From the NCBI RefSeq assembly GCF_963676685.1, contig NC_092349.1, positions 57,643,431 to 57,707,430 on the forward strand: 64,000 nt of DNA, in the 5' to 3' direction. This document shows positions 25,622-37,860 of this stretch, piece after piece. The notes under the pieces were generated by a model. That model was not told where the DNA came from. It made no database searches and worked only from the letters and a program-made list of their open reading frames with translations. The position numbers and the translations under genes were made by a program. The DNA comes from Mytilus edulis (lineage: Eukaryota > Mollusca > Bivalvia > Mytilida > Mytilidae). Positions within the stretch are counted from its first letter, which is position 1; every line of letters begins with the position of its first letter.

Positions 25622-25678
25622 TTTCGTGTCCTTAAATCATCATTTATAGAACTAATTATGATTATGTAATCATTTAAC

Positions 25679-25775
25679 TGTTTGTCTTTTTTATTTTTAG
25701 CCATGGCGTTGTCAGTTTGTTTTAGATTTATGAGTTTGACTGTCCCTTTGGTATCTTTCGTCCCTCTTTTTTTAA
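25679..25775 (+). repeat. dispersed repeat family R2 (plus orientation)
   Basis: Contains CCATGGCGTTGTCAGTTTG and GACTGTCCCTTTGGTATC, which reverse-complement to the ACCAAAGGGAC-type start of the minus copies. Lies directly after LDLA2. Confidence 0.6.
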
Positions 25776-25849
25776 CGTTCTGCATAGTTAAAAGTTTTAA
25801 CGAATGGCTCAAATAATACATATCGCAAGTGATAATTGCCCCACCTAAT

Positions 25850-26990
25850 CTTTTCGAGCACCTGCAGTTAAAGTCATACCATACCGCTCAGTGTTTGGAG
25901 CACAGAAATCTTCCTCGAAACATGAAATCAAACCTTTTTATTTGTTGATTTTCGAGTATGAGTACAAAAAATTGACATGAACGTTTTATGACTGCAAGGA
26001 TTGGTGTCACTCCCATTTGGTTGAGAACATTCCGTTTTCAATTTTCCTCGGAGTTCGGAAGTTTTGTTTTTATTTTTGTTGTTGTGTGCTTACAGGGATG
26101 CGCATATTGTCCAAGGTTTCGTTTTTAGCATTGTGTCGTGTATTTTTTTCGTGTATTTTCAAGTATTTCTCAATCTGTATAATAAACAAGATTTGACATG
26201 ATTGCCAATTAAACAAGTCTTCAAATGGACCAAGTGAAAATGATATACATTTAAAACTAGAAACCTACGTCCCAATGTATGTACAAAATAATAAACGAAA
26301 TACAAATAAGTTACACAGCACACAAAAAAACTACTGAATAAAAGGATCATGAATTCGTACTGCATATACAAAATATGGAGGGGTTAAACAAAATAAAGAC
26401 ACTGTCCTTCCCCTAGATATGTATAGCGTTGTAACAGTTAGCAGAATAACAAACTATAAAAATCTATTAAGAGAGGCTTCACTCATCAGTTGTTCACAAA
26501 TATAAATAAGGATAACAATAACAAAGAGTGTACGAGGCAGTTTACATATGCATCCCCAACCATTTAGCACAGATCTGAGAGTACTCACAATTACTAAAAA
26601 TAATTTAAGTTTGATTTTGTGTATTACTATTTGTCTGTTGCATCAGTATATAGGAGATAATTGAAATTTTGAATTGATGCGATTTTTTAAATATTTGTTC
26701 ATTTCATATACAAGAAAACACAGTTAGATCATCAACGTAAATACAATTATACATATAAATGAGTAAATTTCAAAGATACAACAAACTGAACAAAGAGCAG
26801 AAAACAGCCGAAGGCCATGAATGGGTCTATAACAAAAGAACTAATATTCATTATCTTGAAATATTCAAAACCCTGAAGAGCAGTATGTACGAATGTCATA
26901 AAGGAATATGCTATGGAAAACTTCAAATTTTATGGATATGTTCGGGTAATTTTCAAAACTCTTATATGAATATAATTAGGAGTAAAAACT
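25850..26990 (+). repeat. array spacer block, copy 1
   Basis: Matches 36480-37860 and the split copy 40620-41240 plus 47718-48260. Shared landmarks are GAGCACCTGCAGTTAAAGTC, AAATATGGAGGGGTTAAA, ATGTATAGCGTTGTAACAG and GCAGAAAACAGCCGAAGGC. It follows a class E exon each time, so it is part of the duplicated gene unit. The ORF at 26759-27043 is inside it and is not conserved in the other copies. Confidence 0.65.
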
Positions 26991-27039
26991 TTGTATTTGT
27001 CATTTGTCAAAGTGAATATTTTAATTCAATTATATATAG

Positions 27040-28017
27040 TTAACATTACTTATCATTATAGCGATTCTGTCGTATATGGCATGTGTCATTTCTATTATTA
27101 GAACCGAGAAATAATTCTACACATGTATGTATAATGATTGAAAAGAAGAGACACAATGAGAAAGGAAGAGCAAATATGCAAATTTTCAAATAAACATCAA
27201 GATACAGGCTACTAATGAATTCTACATCGGTATTATAAAACGAAAACAGTTGCAGGTTTATATTGTACGATATTTGGTCTCTAGAAGAGAGTTGAATTAT
27301 TGACAATCATACTACTTTATTATAAAAAAGCATCATTTATAATTGTTGCCGATTCTACCACCCAACACTGAATATTAAGATTATAACTTGTCACTTGTAC
27401 ATGTAGTAGTACAATAATGAACATTTACATCATTAAAATACATGTATATAATTAGTCTACATTAAACAGAGAAAAATTGACAATTTAAACTGAGAATAAT
27501 GTACAATTCGAATTATCACTGCTTGACATTTGAAACGCATGGTTTGATTTTGTGAGAACTGAATTTTTATAATTGAATTTGTAATTATCTATTTGACCGT
27601 ATAACCACCGAGGTTTGATATTTAATTTTGACGTTACATGTATATCTTATTGAACAGACGTAGAATCTTATCAGACAGGTTGCTTGCTTTCAAATTGAGG
27701 TAAGTGTGATTAATATTAGGTTAATGTTCGTATATAACCTTTTTGATATTTTTTATTATCTTTTCTTTTTTTCTTAATTTGATATTTCAAACAGACATAT
27801 CTATATAAAACATAATTGGGTGATACTTTATGAACACCAAGAAAGAAAATAACTCACGTTTTTGTTCTAGATAATCGTCACATTTACCCAAAATAGTATG
27901 TAAATAGTCATGAGAAGCTATTCTAGTTTATTTGTATATATATATTCAAGGCTTGCGTGTACTTATTCGTTATACACATAACATTCATCTATCTTTTTAA
28001 AGCTTACAACTTGCAAC
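27040..28017 (+). promoter_or_regulatory. upstream region of LDLA3, near-identical to that of LDLA4
   Basis: Nearly identical to 49390-50373 over almost 1 kb, up to the start codon. It includes TTGTATATATATATTCAAGG at 27935 (a possible TATA-like stretch about 70 bases before the ATG) and GCTTACAACTTGCAAC right before the ATG. TACAACTTG is shared by all five units at this position. Promoter function is inferred from position and conservation only. Confidence 0.4.
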
Positions 28018-28087
28018 ATGGAGAAGATGATCATAATCAAAGCGGCTGTTATTTTGTTTCTATTTGGAACAGTAGAATCCCAGTTAG
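28018..28087 (+). CDS. LDLA3 exon 1, signal peptide
   Basis: 70 bases, 23 codons plus one base, donor G|GTTAGT. The second ATG (28027) aligns with the start codons of LDLA1, 2 and 5. The first ATG adds three residues and occurs only in LDLA3 and LDLA4. Confidence 0.85.
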
Positions 28088-31000
28088 GTTAGTGATTATA
28101 TTGGTAGTGCGTACTATTGTAATTTATACTTAGTTTAACGTGTATGGTTGTTTTGGTTTTCTTTCGTTAATACTACTTACTATTAAATGATAAGAGCTAA
28201 TAAGCAACAATACAGATAAATCAGTATGTGCAATACTGAAAACGTTTCACTGTCATTATAAATTAAGGTTTAATATTGCTCTTCGAACAGGGCCAATACA
28301 AAAAAGCGGGAAAAAGCCGTATTGGCCCTGTATTGATCACAGTTTGTTTAAGATAAACAGGGCCAATACAGAAAAAGGCGGAGGAAAAGCCGTATTGACC
28401 CTGTATTGGTTACAGTTTTTAATATTCTTATCAGCATTTAATAAAAGTGTTATGAACTGGCTGTTTCTGTATTGGCACTGGTATAGATTATCGGTCAGCT
28501 GTATTGGCCCTCGACTCTACTTGTCTCGAGGCCAATACAGCATTGTACAGCAAACCTTGAATATATACCAGTGCCAATACAGAAACAGCCAGTTAATAAC
28601 GCTATAGTATTGTTTCAACTGATGATGGACTTAAGTAAAATGTAAAATAACAATAGCATCGAGCTCCAAGGAACTTCATACTGGAATGCCCTTTATACCA
28701 TGGTAGAAAAATGTTCAAAGAAGGCCTTTGAAAATTGTCGAATTGATTGCTTCTTAGGTTTCGAATATTTTTTGCAAGTATTTGATAATTTCATGCTTAT
28801 ATTGATAAGTTTTACTACCCTATGTCCTACTTTACCTCATATCTTAATAGGAAAAAACAGTTCCTACATCTAATTAAATGGACATTGAAAACCTGAATGC
28901 GAATATATATATATCGAAAATCGTTTACGTCATTTTTTAGATGCAACAAACGTTAACAAAATAACTGTAACAGTTAAACCTGCTTTGATACGATAAATCT
29001 TCTTCAGTTTTTACTACACTTCATTTCTGATAAAAAAAAAAAAGAAGAAAGAAAGAAGATAAAGCAGATGATTCTTATTTTCTATTGTGTGTCATCAATT
29101 CTAGAATGGTGACGTTTCCCTTTCACCATCTTATAGTCCTAATATATCCAGTCTTTTTCGAATCGCTCGTGTATGTAGCAATGTATATAAGTATAACACG
29201 AGAAATCAGTCTATATCTGACAATTAAACCAGGTTTTGCGATATCACAAACAAGTCAAAACATTTATCAAATTTTATTTACAAACACATAATTCGAAAAC
29301 ATATTTCAACATGCAGACATTTTATACCTTCAAATGTTTCACATCTTATCTTTATCATGGTAATATTCTATGCAGAGCACACAGATATCGGCCATTATCT
29401 CAAAAGATAATAATGAAACAAAAGCTTACACTAGATTTGTTGAAAAGGAATATAATTACGATACTGTTGTCATGCCATAAAAGGGGGCGTATGCTGATTT
29501 TTATATTGGTATGAATTTTGATTGGTTGTTGCTTCTTTGACACTTTTCCAATTTTAATTCTCAATTGATCATTTATTTTTATCCCCGTGAAAACACACAT
29601 ATTTTATCTGTTTTCAGGTACTTCATGTGGAATACTTTATAAGACTAAACAAGTGCATTGTGAGGACAATAGTGAATGCGTATTTGAGCATCATCTGTGC
29701 GATGGGTCAAGTCAGTGTCCAGACGGATCAGATGAACGAGAAGATTTCTGTACAGGTGCGGCAAAACATAATACTTATGCATAGATAACTTGTGATTTTT
29801 TATAAGGGGATTTGACTTTGTTTTAAGCATACATATCCTTAAATGATCGTCATGTATGCTTGTCTTTTGTTTAGCCACTATCATAAAATATGTCGTATTG
29901 CAACTAGTAATACCTGGTTCATACAATATTGCAAAAAATTGTCTTACTTTAAGAATTCTATGATAGAACACAAAAAAAAAAAAAAAAAACATATGTTATA
30001 TCATTTCATATTTCTCTACGAATGTGTAGATTTCACGAAATTAATATTGGCATGTCAGGGTAAACAAGAAATAGGGCAAAATAATAATTAGATAGAAACA
30101 ACTTTTATGCATGTTTTGTAATAAAAGGCTTCCTTTATCAGATTATCAGTGTCGTGAAGGAGATGTTAAATGTGCTGATGGTCGCCAATGCATATGGAAG
30201 CCTGCATTATGTAATGAGTACATATCATGTAATGATGGGTCAGATGAGAGCGAGGCTACATGTAAAGGTAAAAATAACACATATGAAGTCAGTTCAAAAA
30301 AGGGCCATTAGAAACGATGTATAAAAATATGTGTTTTTTTTTAATCATTTACGAAAGTGGCATAGTAAATTAATGATTCGCTTCGAGCAGCCAATTATGT
30401 TAAATTTTAGTTGAATAAGAATAAAAAAAACATCGATGATAAATTATGTGCTTTCAAGTAATTAATTTGACCCCATCGAATCCGTATTCAAATGATCTTC
30501 AATCTAACCCTTTGGTTAGAGAAAAAGTTAAGCGTGTATTTAGCTATTAGCGAAAGAAAAAGAATGTCAACGTCAAAAGTGAAATAAGGTTTACTGATTT
30601 GATCTACACAATGATCAGCATATTTTAATCTACAGTATAAAATCAGATGGACCTATAAATATTTAATTGCACGTGGTCGGTATTTATTTTTATTCAAAGT
30701 TGAACTCAAAATGTATAATCGAATCCATGCACTGTGATTTTTTTTACTTTTGTTGATTTGGATATACGTTTTGGTATGTTATCAACTAAATATGAGAATT
30801 TTAGTCAAATCGACCAAAATGGCTGTGATAGATAATGCTGCTTTATTGTTTCTATAACAAAACTGGACAACCTATTTGACATATTCCATGATTATATCAT
30901 TTGCAGTTCGATTCATCTTTAGATATATAGATATATCACAAAAAGTATAAGATAATAGCTCTCCAAATTAATATAAAATAAGGCAATATTCATGTAAACT

Positions 31001-34000
31001 GGTTGCTGTCTCTTTACCTCTTTTTATTTTCAATCGTATTATCTATACAGAAAATAACTACACAGAATTGAAATTGGTCTTAGTTAATTAGAAAATTAGT
31101 TACTGCAGGTGCATATGATATTTGATTTGTAGATATATAGATGAATACAATTAAACTTTAAATTTATTGTACAGTAGCTATTTTAATTGTAACTGATACA
31201 TTAATTGTTCACTTACGCTAAATGTCTACTGTTACTTGTAAGTAATATGAAAATGATAAACGCGTTTCAAAAATATCCAATGAAAGTTTGTTTTAATGAA
31301 ATTTAAAATTTCAAGAATTTAATCTAATCTAATGAAACCCACTTTTTATTAATTATCAGCTACTATACGAACTTTGCTTGTATTTAAAGTTTCATTTAGC
31401 ACACAGCATTTGCAAGAAAACATCACAAATAGTTGTTTATTTAACAGGGCGTCCCTGTTCAGGTACTAAGGTGCATTGTGCAGATCAGGTTCAATGTATA
31501 GATATTTGGGAACAATGTGATGGAAAAAAAGTTCATTGTCGTGATGGATCGGATGACCAAGAGAATATTTGTCGAAGTAAGATACTTATCACTTGTTGAC
31601 ATGATTATTGTGTGTTGAATTCAACGACAGATTAAAACATGTCAAACTGACATTTTGAACTCCACGTTAAAACCAAAAATCAACTATAATCACAAGTAAA
31701 ACTATATAAAACAAAATATATATATACAATAGTATGTTTAAATTCAACAACGTTTGTCTCAATATTTGACGGAGGCCTAAATCCTAATTTTAAAAAAGAG
31801 TCAGCACATACCAGAGGGACATTTTAACTCATTAGTCGAAAATAATTTGACCACACCATGGCTCAAAAAGTTTTTAAAAAAAACAGACGAACAAAAGTAC
31901 ACAAAACACGAAATACAAAACTAAACACAAAAAAAAATCAGCACTAATTCCTCCAAAACTTGGAGTAATCTCATGTGCTCCGGAAGACAAATTCTGCTCC
32001 AATTTAATTGTTAAACAACATGTTGTTATTTCTAGAACTCAAAACGATTAAAATGATACAAAAACGTTAATCAAAGGCAAAGCCGATTAGTCAATTCTTG
32101 GGGAATTCTATAAATGAAAAACAGTTTCCTAGGCAAACTTATAATTGGTTGCTGATTGTTTTATACACAGGATAATATTTTTTGTGGTCTGATATATATC
32201 AATAGTTATATACCTATATGGAGTTATTTTCTTTCAGAACGACAGTTCATTCTTTTTCAGAATCAACCCGGACGATACCATGTTTCAATGAAATATGCTT
32301 CAAGGCATAAAATAATTACCTGTGTCAGGTCATTATTTTCCTTGATTCAAATGCAATCTTTAATTTACTTCAAAATTTTGTTCGTCCGATTGTTTTTTGT
32401 TGCCGATTTTGAAAATTATTTTTTAAAGTTCAATCGATGATAGGTGTAAAAGAAACCGTCATTGTCCGCATTTTAATTTTAGAAACAAATAACGTGAAGA
32501 CTTGGTAATTTATCGCTACAATAAAGAAACATTATCATATATGTGAGATGAATTTTTATGTAGACTTTCAAAAATAAAAAGCATGATTTAACATATTTGT
32601 GTGTAATATTTTGAAAATCTTATTGAGTCACACGAAATAGGTTGATTGCTTTTTGGTTGCTTGCTTAACGTCCAGTGGCAAATACTTCATACATGTTCAC
32701 GACGATACACGCTGAATAGGAAATCATACTGTGACCTACATGTATTTATATTCGTCTTCGTGTCAGTTCTTAACTTTTTTAAATTTATGTATACCTTTTA
32801 CTCTATCAAATGATCAAATAATAAGATAATCTTATATTCTATTAAATAACATTAACGTAACTCAGAAAAAGGGTCGGGTGCGTAGGGTATATAATTATAT
32901 CCCGATAATCTGTTTATAAAATGTACTGCTATTCAAAAGACAATCTTTCTGAATTTTTCATTCGATTCAATTGAAATTGTTAAAAAAAAAATAACCACTT
33001 TTCCGCAAAAGAAATGACATTACAAATAGAAAAAAAAGATACCCCCTCCCCCTTTTCAATAAACTAAGTGGTACAATAAATTACTTACAATGTGTCCTGT
33101 ATTTGTAATACACCGTTATCGGATGGTTACAATACATTTGTGTCTTACTACATGCAATTGCAGTAATACTTTTATTGTGTATGGATAATAACTTTTAAAA
33201 GGTTTATATCTAGATTAATTAGTGAGTTTTATTTCACATTCTAAATGAGCCGTAGGGTGTATTAAAACCTGAACGCATTAAAAAGGAATATCCCACTTTA
33301 GTGTTGTCGGTAAAATAGGATACTATACTTTGCAAATCTTTATGAAATTTTTTTTTTTTTTTACGGTATATAAATCAGATAATGCATATTTTAAGGTTTT
33401 TCTTGTCGTGGAACACACCTCGGGTGTCAGAAGTACTCAAATTGATCAATCCTGACATCCTTCTGTGTGTTCTACGACAAGAAAAACCTTAAAATATGCA
33501 TTATCTATAACTTATAGATATGTTCCTAAAATACTCAAGCAGAATGACATGGCGTTTAACAGTAGAAAATTATTTTGAATTGTTTCAACTTATGCTAATA
33601 ACGGTGAAATATGAGGCCAATATTTAGCTCCCTACAAATAAAACAAAAACATCGTTAATGTCTAAAATTTAACAAAGTGTTTGCAACCACAAATCTCCAC
33701 TAGATCCTTTTATATTCTTTTAAGACCAGAAACTCCAGCCATTGAGTGGATTACAAAAGGAGAATTATAATCAGTTTGTTCTTTTAATTTTTTCAGATCA
33801 CACATGTACACATGGAAGTGCTGACTTAAAATGTGCTGATGATTTACAATGTTTTTCATATCTTCATCTTTGTGATGGGAAACCAGATTGTAATGACGGA
33901 TCGGATGAGACCTTTAATCTCTGTAAAAGTTAGTATAGCCTTAATCTTTGAGACCTAGTTTCGCACATGTGAATTTACAAACAAAAAAATCTTTCTTCGG

Positions 34001-36007
34001 AAGGGATTTATATTGATGTCGGGTCATTTTCCCAATTTAGACCCATGGTTTTACTTGATGATTTACAAGCAAAAATTTGTAACGTTATAACCAACAGTAA
34101 ACTTTATTGATAGCTTAATTACGTGATACAACGGGGCTGTTTTATACTCCACTTTGGTGCATTATATTTTTCGATATATGCATTCGTATGTTCGACCATC
34201 TATCGGTCCGCCCGTCCGTTCGTTCGTTCGTGTATCAGTCTGTCCCGCTTCAGGTTAAATTTTTGGTCAACATAATTTCTGGTGAATTTGGAGTGTAATC
34301 AACTTTAAACTCAGTACACATGTTCTTTATTATATGATATTTCTAATTACATTACAAATTTGGAAGTTTGACCCCAATTTTACGTTCACTGAATATATAA
34401 ACAATATTGTGCGTGTCGGGCATCTATGTATTATGGAAGTATTCCTGTTCTATTAAGTCTGAAATCTTTATTCAAAAATTTTAATGTGAAAAAGATATTA
34501 TTTACATTAATATAAATAGCTTGTATAGCCTGCTGGTATAATGATAGTGTAAGTTTTAGATAATTTATAAGAAGCAGTGGGTTCGTAAACGATAATCGAC
34601 GAGTTGTTTAAGTTGATTAACCGTTTTCTAATTCACTACATTTCTAAACTATTTCTGTTAAAACGACCATCTGTTTTCTATTTTGACAATAAATCAACAG
34701 ATTTTTTTCAGATACTTTCATGTTATGTCTTTTCCATTCTTTGATATTGTTAAAATATTTCCAAACGGGACACATCTACACTTAAAGATTCGAAAAGTAA
34801 ACAAAAGTTCGATTACAATTTGCATCAGTTTTTGGCATATCTGTATATTAATATCAATAAATATTTTCTGGCTGGTCATAGCCATGGTAGTTTAACAAAC
34901 GTAATAATGGTGATATTTACAGTACACTTTATCCAGGATGATTTCTGTTATTGCAATTTTTCTCGAGTAAAATATTGTGTCAATTTTATATGTATTACAT
35001 ATTTCATTTTCATAAAGTGTGATAATTTTGTATTTGTTTTAAAGAAAAGTAGTTATCCGCTCATATTTTTGATATCACAATCTAGTTATATAAGAGACCG
35101 TTTAATGTTAACGAGATTTTTATTTAGACCATTTTTAAACAAGCAAAAAAAAATGATATTATGGTACTTTATTTTGAGGCAATATGGGTAAATAGAATAG
35201 AAAAATGATAATAAGTTATAGATAAGAAGTTCTTGGGTTATAACTGTTTCTGATGAATCCTTTTCTGGAAAGTACTTTACCGACAAAGACTTATTACTAG
35301 GTTTGTACTAGCATGGGCAATACTATTAGTACAAATGTGGAGCAGGATCTGCTTACCCTTCCGGAGCACCTGTTATCATAACCATTTTATTGGGGTTCGT
35401 GTTGCTCAGTCTTTCCGTGTTGTCCTATTTCTAAACCATGGCGTTTTCAGTTTATTTTCGAAATATGAAGTTGAATGTTCCTCTAGTATATATTGGCGTT
35501 ACTTAAAATTTTCAAAAACACGTTGGCAATAATATTCCCACCATATATAGTTGAAGAGGTCTTCTTCAACTTCGTTAAATATCTGTTCTATCTGAAGAAT
35601 AAATACTGCCTATTATGGCTGTATTTTTATTGTTTTGTTGATTGATATTATCAAATGCATTTTTTAGATATGATTTTGGATTCGGATATGTTATCATGAC
35701 ATTTTTGTAAACGTCTGCTCAAAGTGTGTTGTGTAAGGCGTATTTCAAAGTTGTGAATATAGGCACGTAAATGTAATCCAGTTAGATCTTTAAATTCTTT
35801 GCTACAGATTGATTTTAATTGATGACCCCAATATTGTTCTGTAGCAACTAAGAATGCTTTCTCTTAATTACAGCCTCGTATTGTGGTTGGAGACAACGTT
35901 CCTGTGATAATGGAAACTGTGTTTACATCCATCAGTTTTGTAACGGAAGAGATGACTGCGGCGATAATTCTGATGAAAAAGAACCGTGTTTTCGTAACAA
36001 TTACTGA
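28018..36007 (+). CDS. LDLA3: secreted protein with five LDLa domains (six exons)
   Basis: Spliced CDS 28018-28087, 29618-29755, 30142-30267, 31448-31576, 33797-33928, 35874-36007; 729 nt, 242 aa. All introns are GT-AG, phase 1. Residues 1-23 ([22 protein letters not shown] plus one) are a signal peptide. Domains: A 24-69, B 70-111, C 112-154, D 155-198, E 199-242, each with six cysteines and an SDE/SDD motif. D ([13 protein letters not shown]) and E ([11 protein letters not shown]) carry the acidic residues of the LDLa calcium site, with E having N after Cys4. A, B and C lack the Asp just before Cys5 (SQC, ISC, VHC), so calcium binding there may be weaker; this is inference. Nothing follows domain E, so the product should be secreted. 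Compared with LDLA1 it has two extra N-terminal domains. Ligand and function are unknown. Introns hold a retroelement fragment, a foldback cluster and a MITE-like hairpin. Confidence 0.87.
28190..28618. repeat. cluster of nested hairpins inserted in LDLA3 intron 1
   Basis: Hairpin 1: CAGGGCCAATAC (28288-28299) with GTATTGGCCCTG (28319-28330). Hairpin 2: CAGGGCCAATAC (28358-28369) with GTATTGACCCTG (28392-28403). Hairpin 3: perfect 31-bp arms at 28455-28485 and 28564-28594. Inside hairpin 3 is a further one, GCTGTATTGGCC (28498-28509) with GGCCAATACAGC (28530-28541). GCCAATA or its complement occurs in every arm. The matching intron of LDLA4 lacks the whole block, so it is a later insertion. 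The insertion boundaries are approximate. Confidence 0.8.
29100..29572 (+). mobile_element. Penelope-like retroelement fragment in LDLA3 intron 1
   Basis: Corresponds in plus orientation to the C-terminal part of the ORF at 44778-45398. Shared are GGTGACGTTTCCC, GCTCGTGTATGTA, the peptide [13 protein letters not shown], and a GNIL...SQK stretch. It ends with a retained 3' tail (TTTGACACTTTTCCAATTTT, then AATTCTCAATT). It is full of small changes and deletions. The same fragment lies in intron 1 of LDLA4 (51035-51530). Confidence 0.75.
29618..29755 (+). CDS. LDLA3 exon 2, LDLa class A
   Basis: 138 bases, acceptor TTTTCAG, donor ACA G|GTGCGG. Encodes [15 protein letters not shown]...[20 protein letters not shown], six cysteines. 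Class A occurs only in LDLA3 and LDLA4. Confidence 0.88.
30142..30267 (+). CDS. LDLA3 exon 3, LDLa class B
   Basis: 126 bases, acceptor TTATCAG, donor AAA G|GTAAAA. Encodes [16 protein letters not shown] then [19 protein letters not shown]. Six cysteines, with N at the first calcium position. Confidence 0.88.
30268..31447. other. LDLA3 intron 3
   Basis: AT-rich. The text is partly collinear with LDLA4 intron 3 (for example AAAGAATGTCAACG at 30560 and 52440). No exon, RNA gene or clear element is seen. Confidence 0.5.
31448..31576 (+). CDS. LDLA3 exon 4, LDLa class C
   Basis: 129 bases, acceptor TTAACAG, donor CGA A|GTAAG. Encodes [17 protein letters not shown] then [23 protein letters not shown] replaces SDE. 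Confidence 0.88.
31577..33796. other. LDLA3 intron 4 with repeats
   Basis: Holds an R2 copy (31815-32010, minus) that is shared with LDLA4 (54148-54352). A dispersed repeat with GCTTAACGTCCAGTGGCAAA lies at about 32640-32760, and a near-perfect foldback at 33377-33506. No exon is seen. The frame at 32156-32440 has no domain. Confidence 0.5.
33377..33506. repeat. foldback/MITE-like element with 42-bp arms
   Basis: The left arm 33377-33418 and right arm 33465-33506 are reverse complements at 41 of 42 positions (left begins AGATAATGCATATTTTAAGG). A smaller pair, GTGTCAG and CTGACATC, lies in the 46-base loop. Sits 0.3 kb before exon 5 of LDLA3. LDLA4's matching intron (54355-54887) has no such hairpin, so it inserted after the duplication. 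Confidence 0.85.
33797..33928 (+). CDS. LDLA3 exon 5, LDLa class D
   Basis: 132 bases, acceptor TTTCAG, donor AAA A|GTTAGT. Encodes [18 protein letters not shown] then [19 protein letters not shown]. Full calcium signature. It has four codons more between Cys1 and Cys2 than LDLA4's copy. Confidence 0.88.
33929..35873. other. LDLA3 intron 5
   Basis: AT-rich with a CGTT/CCGT-rich short stretch at about 34205-34235 and a plus-orientation R2 copy at 35330-35495. Long frames at 34683-35191 are AT-driven and have no domain. Confidence 0.45.
35330..35495 (+). repeat. dispersed repeat family R2 (best plus copy)
   Basis: Starts ATGTGGAGCAGGATCTGCTT, continues CCCTTCCGGAGCACCTG, GGGGTTCGTGTTGCTC and CCATGGCGTTTTCAG, and ends GAATGTTCCTCTAGTAT. 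It is the clearest copy of the family in the window. Confidence 0.7.
35874..36007 (+). CDS. LDLA3 exon 6, LDLa class E and stop
   Basis: 134 bases, acceptor AATTACAG, TGA at 36005-36007. Encodes [15 protein letters not shown], then [15 protein letters not shown], then CFRNNY. N replaces D at the first calcium position. Confidence 0.88.
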
Positions 36008-36479
36008 TTTCTTGTTCTTTAATTGTCATTTATAGAATTTTTCATTGAATTTACAATCTTTTTTAATCTCTTTCAGTTATTCAACAAATATTTGAAATTA
36101 AAGAATGATAATAAATTCACATAATTTGTATCACGTTTCAACACAACACGATATAATCTATATTAGAATATGTTCTACATAACGTAATATTTATATAGTT
36201 GTTTGTTAATATTCACTTCCCAGTGTATGTTTCATCTGATTGGCTTGTGTACAATACTTCTAGGAGAAAAGACACATACTATAAAAAGTACAATGTGTCA
36301 GAAATAGTTAAGAGTCATCAATGTATATATTTTATGACCGCTATTTCGAGTAAGTTAACATTTACAGGTACCAGATAACCTCAGCCACGATTACTTATTT
36401 AATCATTTAACGTTCTGCACGTATAAGAAGTGTTGCATAGTTGCAAGTTTTAACGAATGGCTAAAATAATACATGTTAC

Positions 36480-37860
36480 AAGTGGAACTGGTTGCACTTA
36501 ATCTTTCAGAGCACCTGCGATTGAAGTCATAACACACCGCTCACAAACATCATGCTCGAACCATGAAATCCAACCTTTTTATTTCCAAATATGAGTTCAG
36601 ACTCCTTCCGTTTTAAATTTTCCTTGGAGTTCAGAAGTTTTGTTGGGTTGGTTTTTTTTTTTACATGGTAGCACATATTTTGCACGGTTCCGTTTTTTTA
36701 GCGTTGTTTTGTGTATTTTTTGTCTGGTATTTTCCTGTTTTTCGGTCTGTATAAAAAAAAGAAGATTTGACGTAATTGCCAATGAAGCAAGTCTTCAAAA
36801 GAGACCAAATGGCAATACTATACATTAAAAACGAGAAAACTAACGACACAATTTATGTGGAAAATAATGAACGAAAAACAAATATGTTACACAGCATAAA
36901 AAACGTACTGAATAAAAAGCTCACGAATTTGGACTGCACATAAAAATATGGAGGGGTTAAATTAATTTGAAAACGCTATCCTTCCTCTAGACATGAATAG
37001 CGTTGTAACAGTCACAACAAAAACAAACTATAAAATGCATTTGAGAAAGTCTTCACTCATCTGATTTATACCCCAGGATTAGATTACCTTAGCCGTATTT
37101 GGCACAATTTTTTGGAATTTCGGGTCCTCAATGCTCTTCAACTTTGTATTTGTTTGGCTGTTTAACTATTTTGATTTGAGCGTCACTGATGAGTCTTATG
37201 TAGACGAAACGCGCGTCTGGCGTATAAAATTATAATCCTGGTACTTTTGATAACTAATTATACACATAGAAATACACATAACGATACACATAGAAATAAA
37301 CATAACGATAAAACAAAGTGTGGACGAGGCAGTTTACATATACATCCTCACAACAACAACCATTTAGCACAGATCTAAAAGTTCTCACATGTAGACGAAA
37401 CGCGAGTCTGCGTACTGAATTATAATCCGGGTACCTTTGATAACTACTCACAGTTACTAAAAATAATTGTGTAAGTTTGATTTTGTATTCTGCTATTTGT
37501 CTGTTGCATCAGTATACAGGAGATAATAGGAATTTTAAATTGAGGGGATTTTGAAACTTTTACATTTCATATGCATGCAAACTCAGTTAGAATCATAAAC
37601 GTGAAAAAAAATTATACATATAAATGGGAAATAGTCCAAAGATACAAAAAAGAGCAGAAAACAGCCGAAGGCAACGAATGGAAATATAATCAAAGAACTA
37701 ATATGTAAAGACTCGAAATATTCAAATCCCTAATGAGCAGTATCTACGAATGTCATAAACTGATATGCTATGGAAAAGTTGAAATGTTATGGATGTGTCT
37801 GGTACATTTACAGTACTCCTATATGAATATAGTTAAGAGTTAATACATTATAGTTGTCAT
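36480..37860 (+). repeat. array spacer block, copy 2, with R1 insert
   Basis: Second copy of the spacer at 25850-26990. It has gained an R1 copy at 37076-37255 and a partial one at 37389-37444. No coding is conserved among copies. Confidence 0.6.
37076..37255 (+). repeat. dispersed repeat family R1 (clear copy)
   Basis: Ends GAGCGTCACTGATGAGTCTT, then GACGAAACGCGCGTCTGGCG and AATCCTGGTACTTTTGATAA. Further copies: 37389-37444 (partial), 39975-40035 (partial), 40205-40395, 46990-47160, 58905-59050, 22814-22950, and a 3' end near 16826. Confidence 0.75.

Noticed and set aside
26759-27043. 94-codon ORF in the spacer after LDLA2
   Set aside because: It lies in a spacer block present three times. 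The other two copies have early stops, so the frame is not conserved. Part of it matches the 3' noncoding region of the Penelope-like element.
28344-28607. 87-codon ORF in LDLA3 intron 1
   Set aside because: It is read entirely from the hairpin block; its composition follows the inverted repeats.
29645-29992. 115-codon minus-strand ORF
   Set aside because: Antisense shadow of LDLa class A exon and flanking intron, with a poly-F start from the A-rich run at 29970.
34683-35191. Overlapping ORFs of 70 and 123 codons in LDLA3 intron 5
   Set aside because: Composition is AT-driven hydrophobic residues; no signal, no domain, and both lie inside an intron defined by good LDLa exons.
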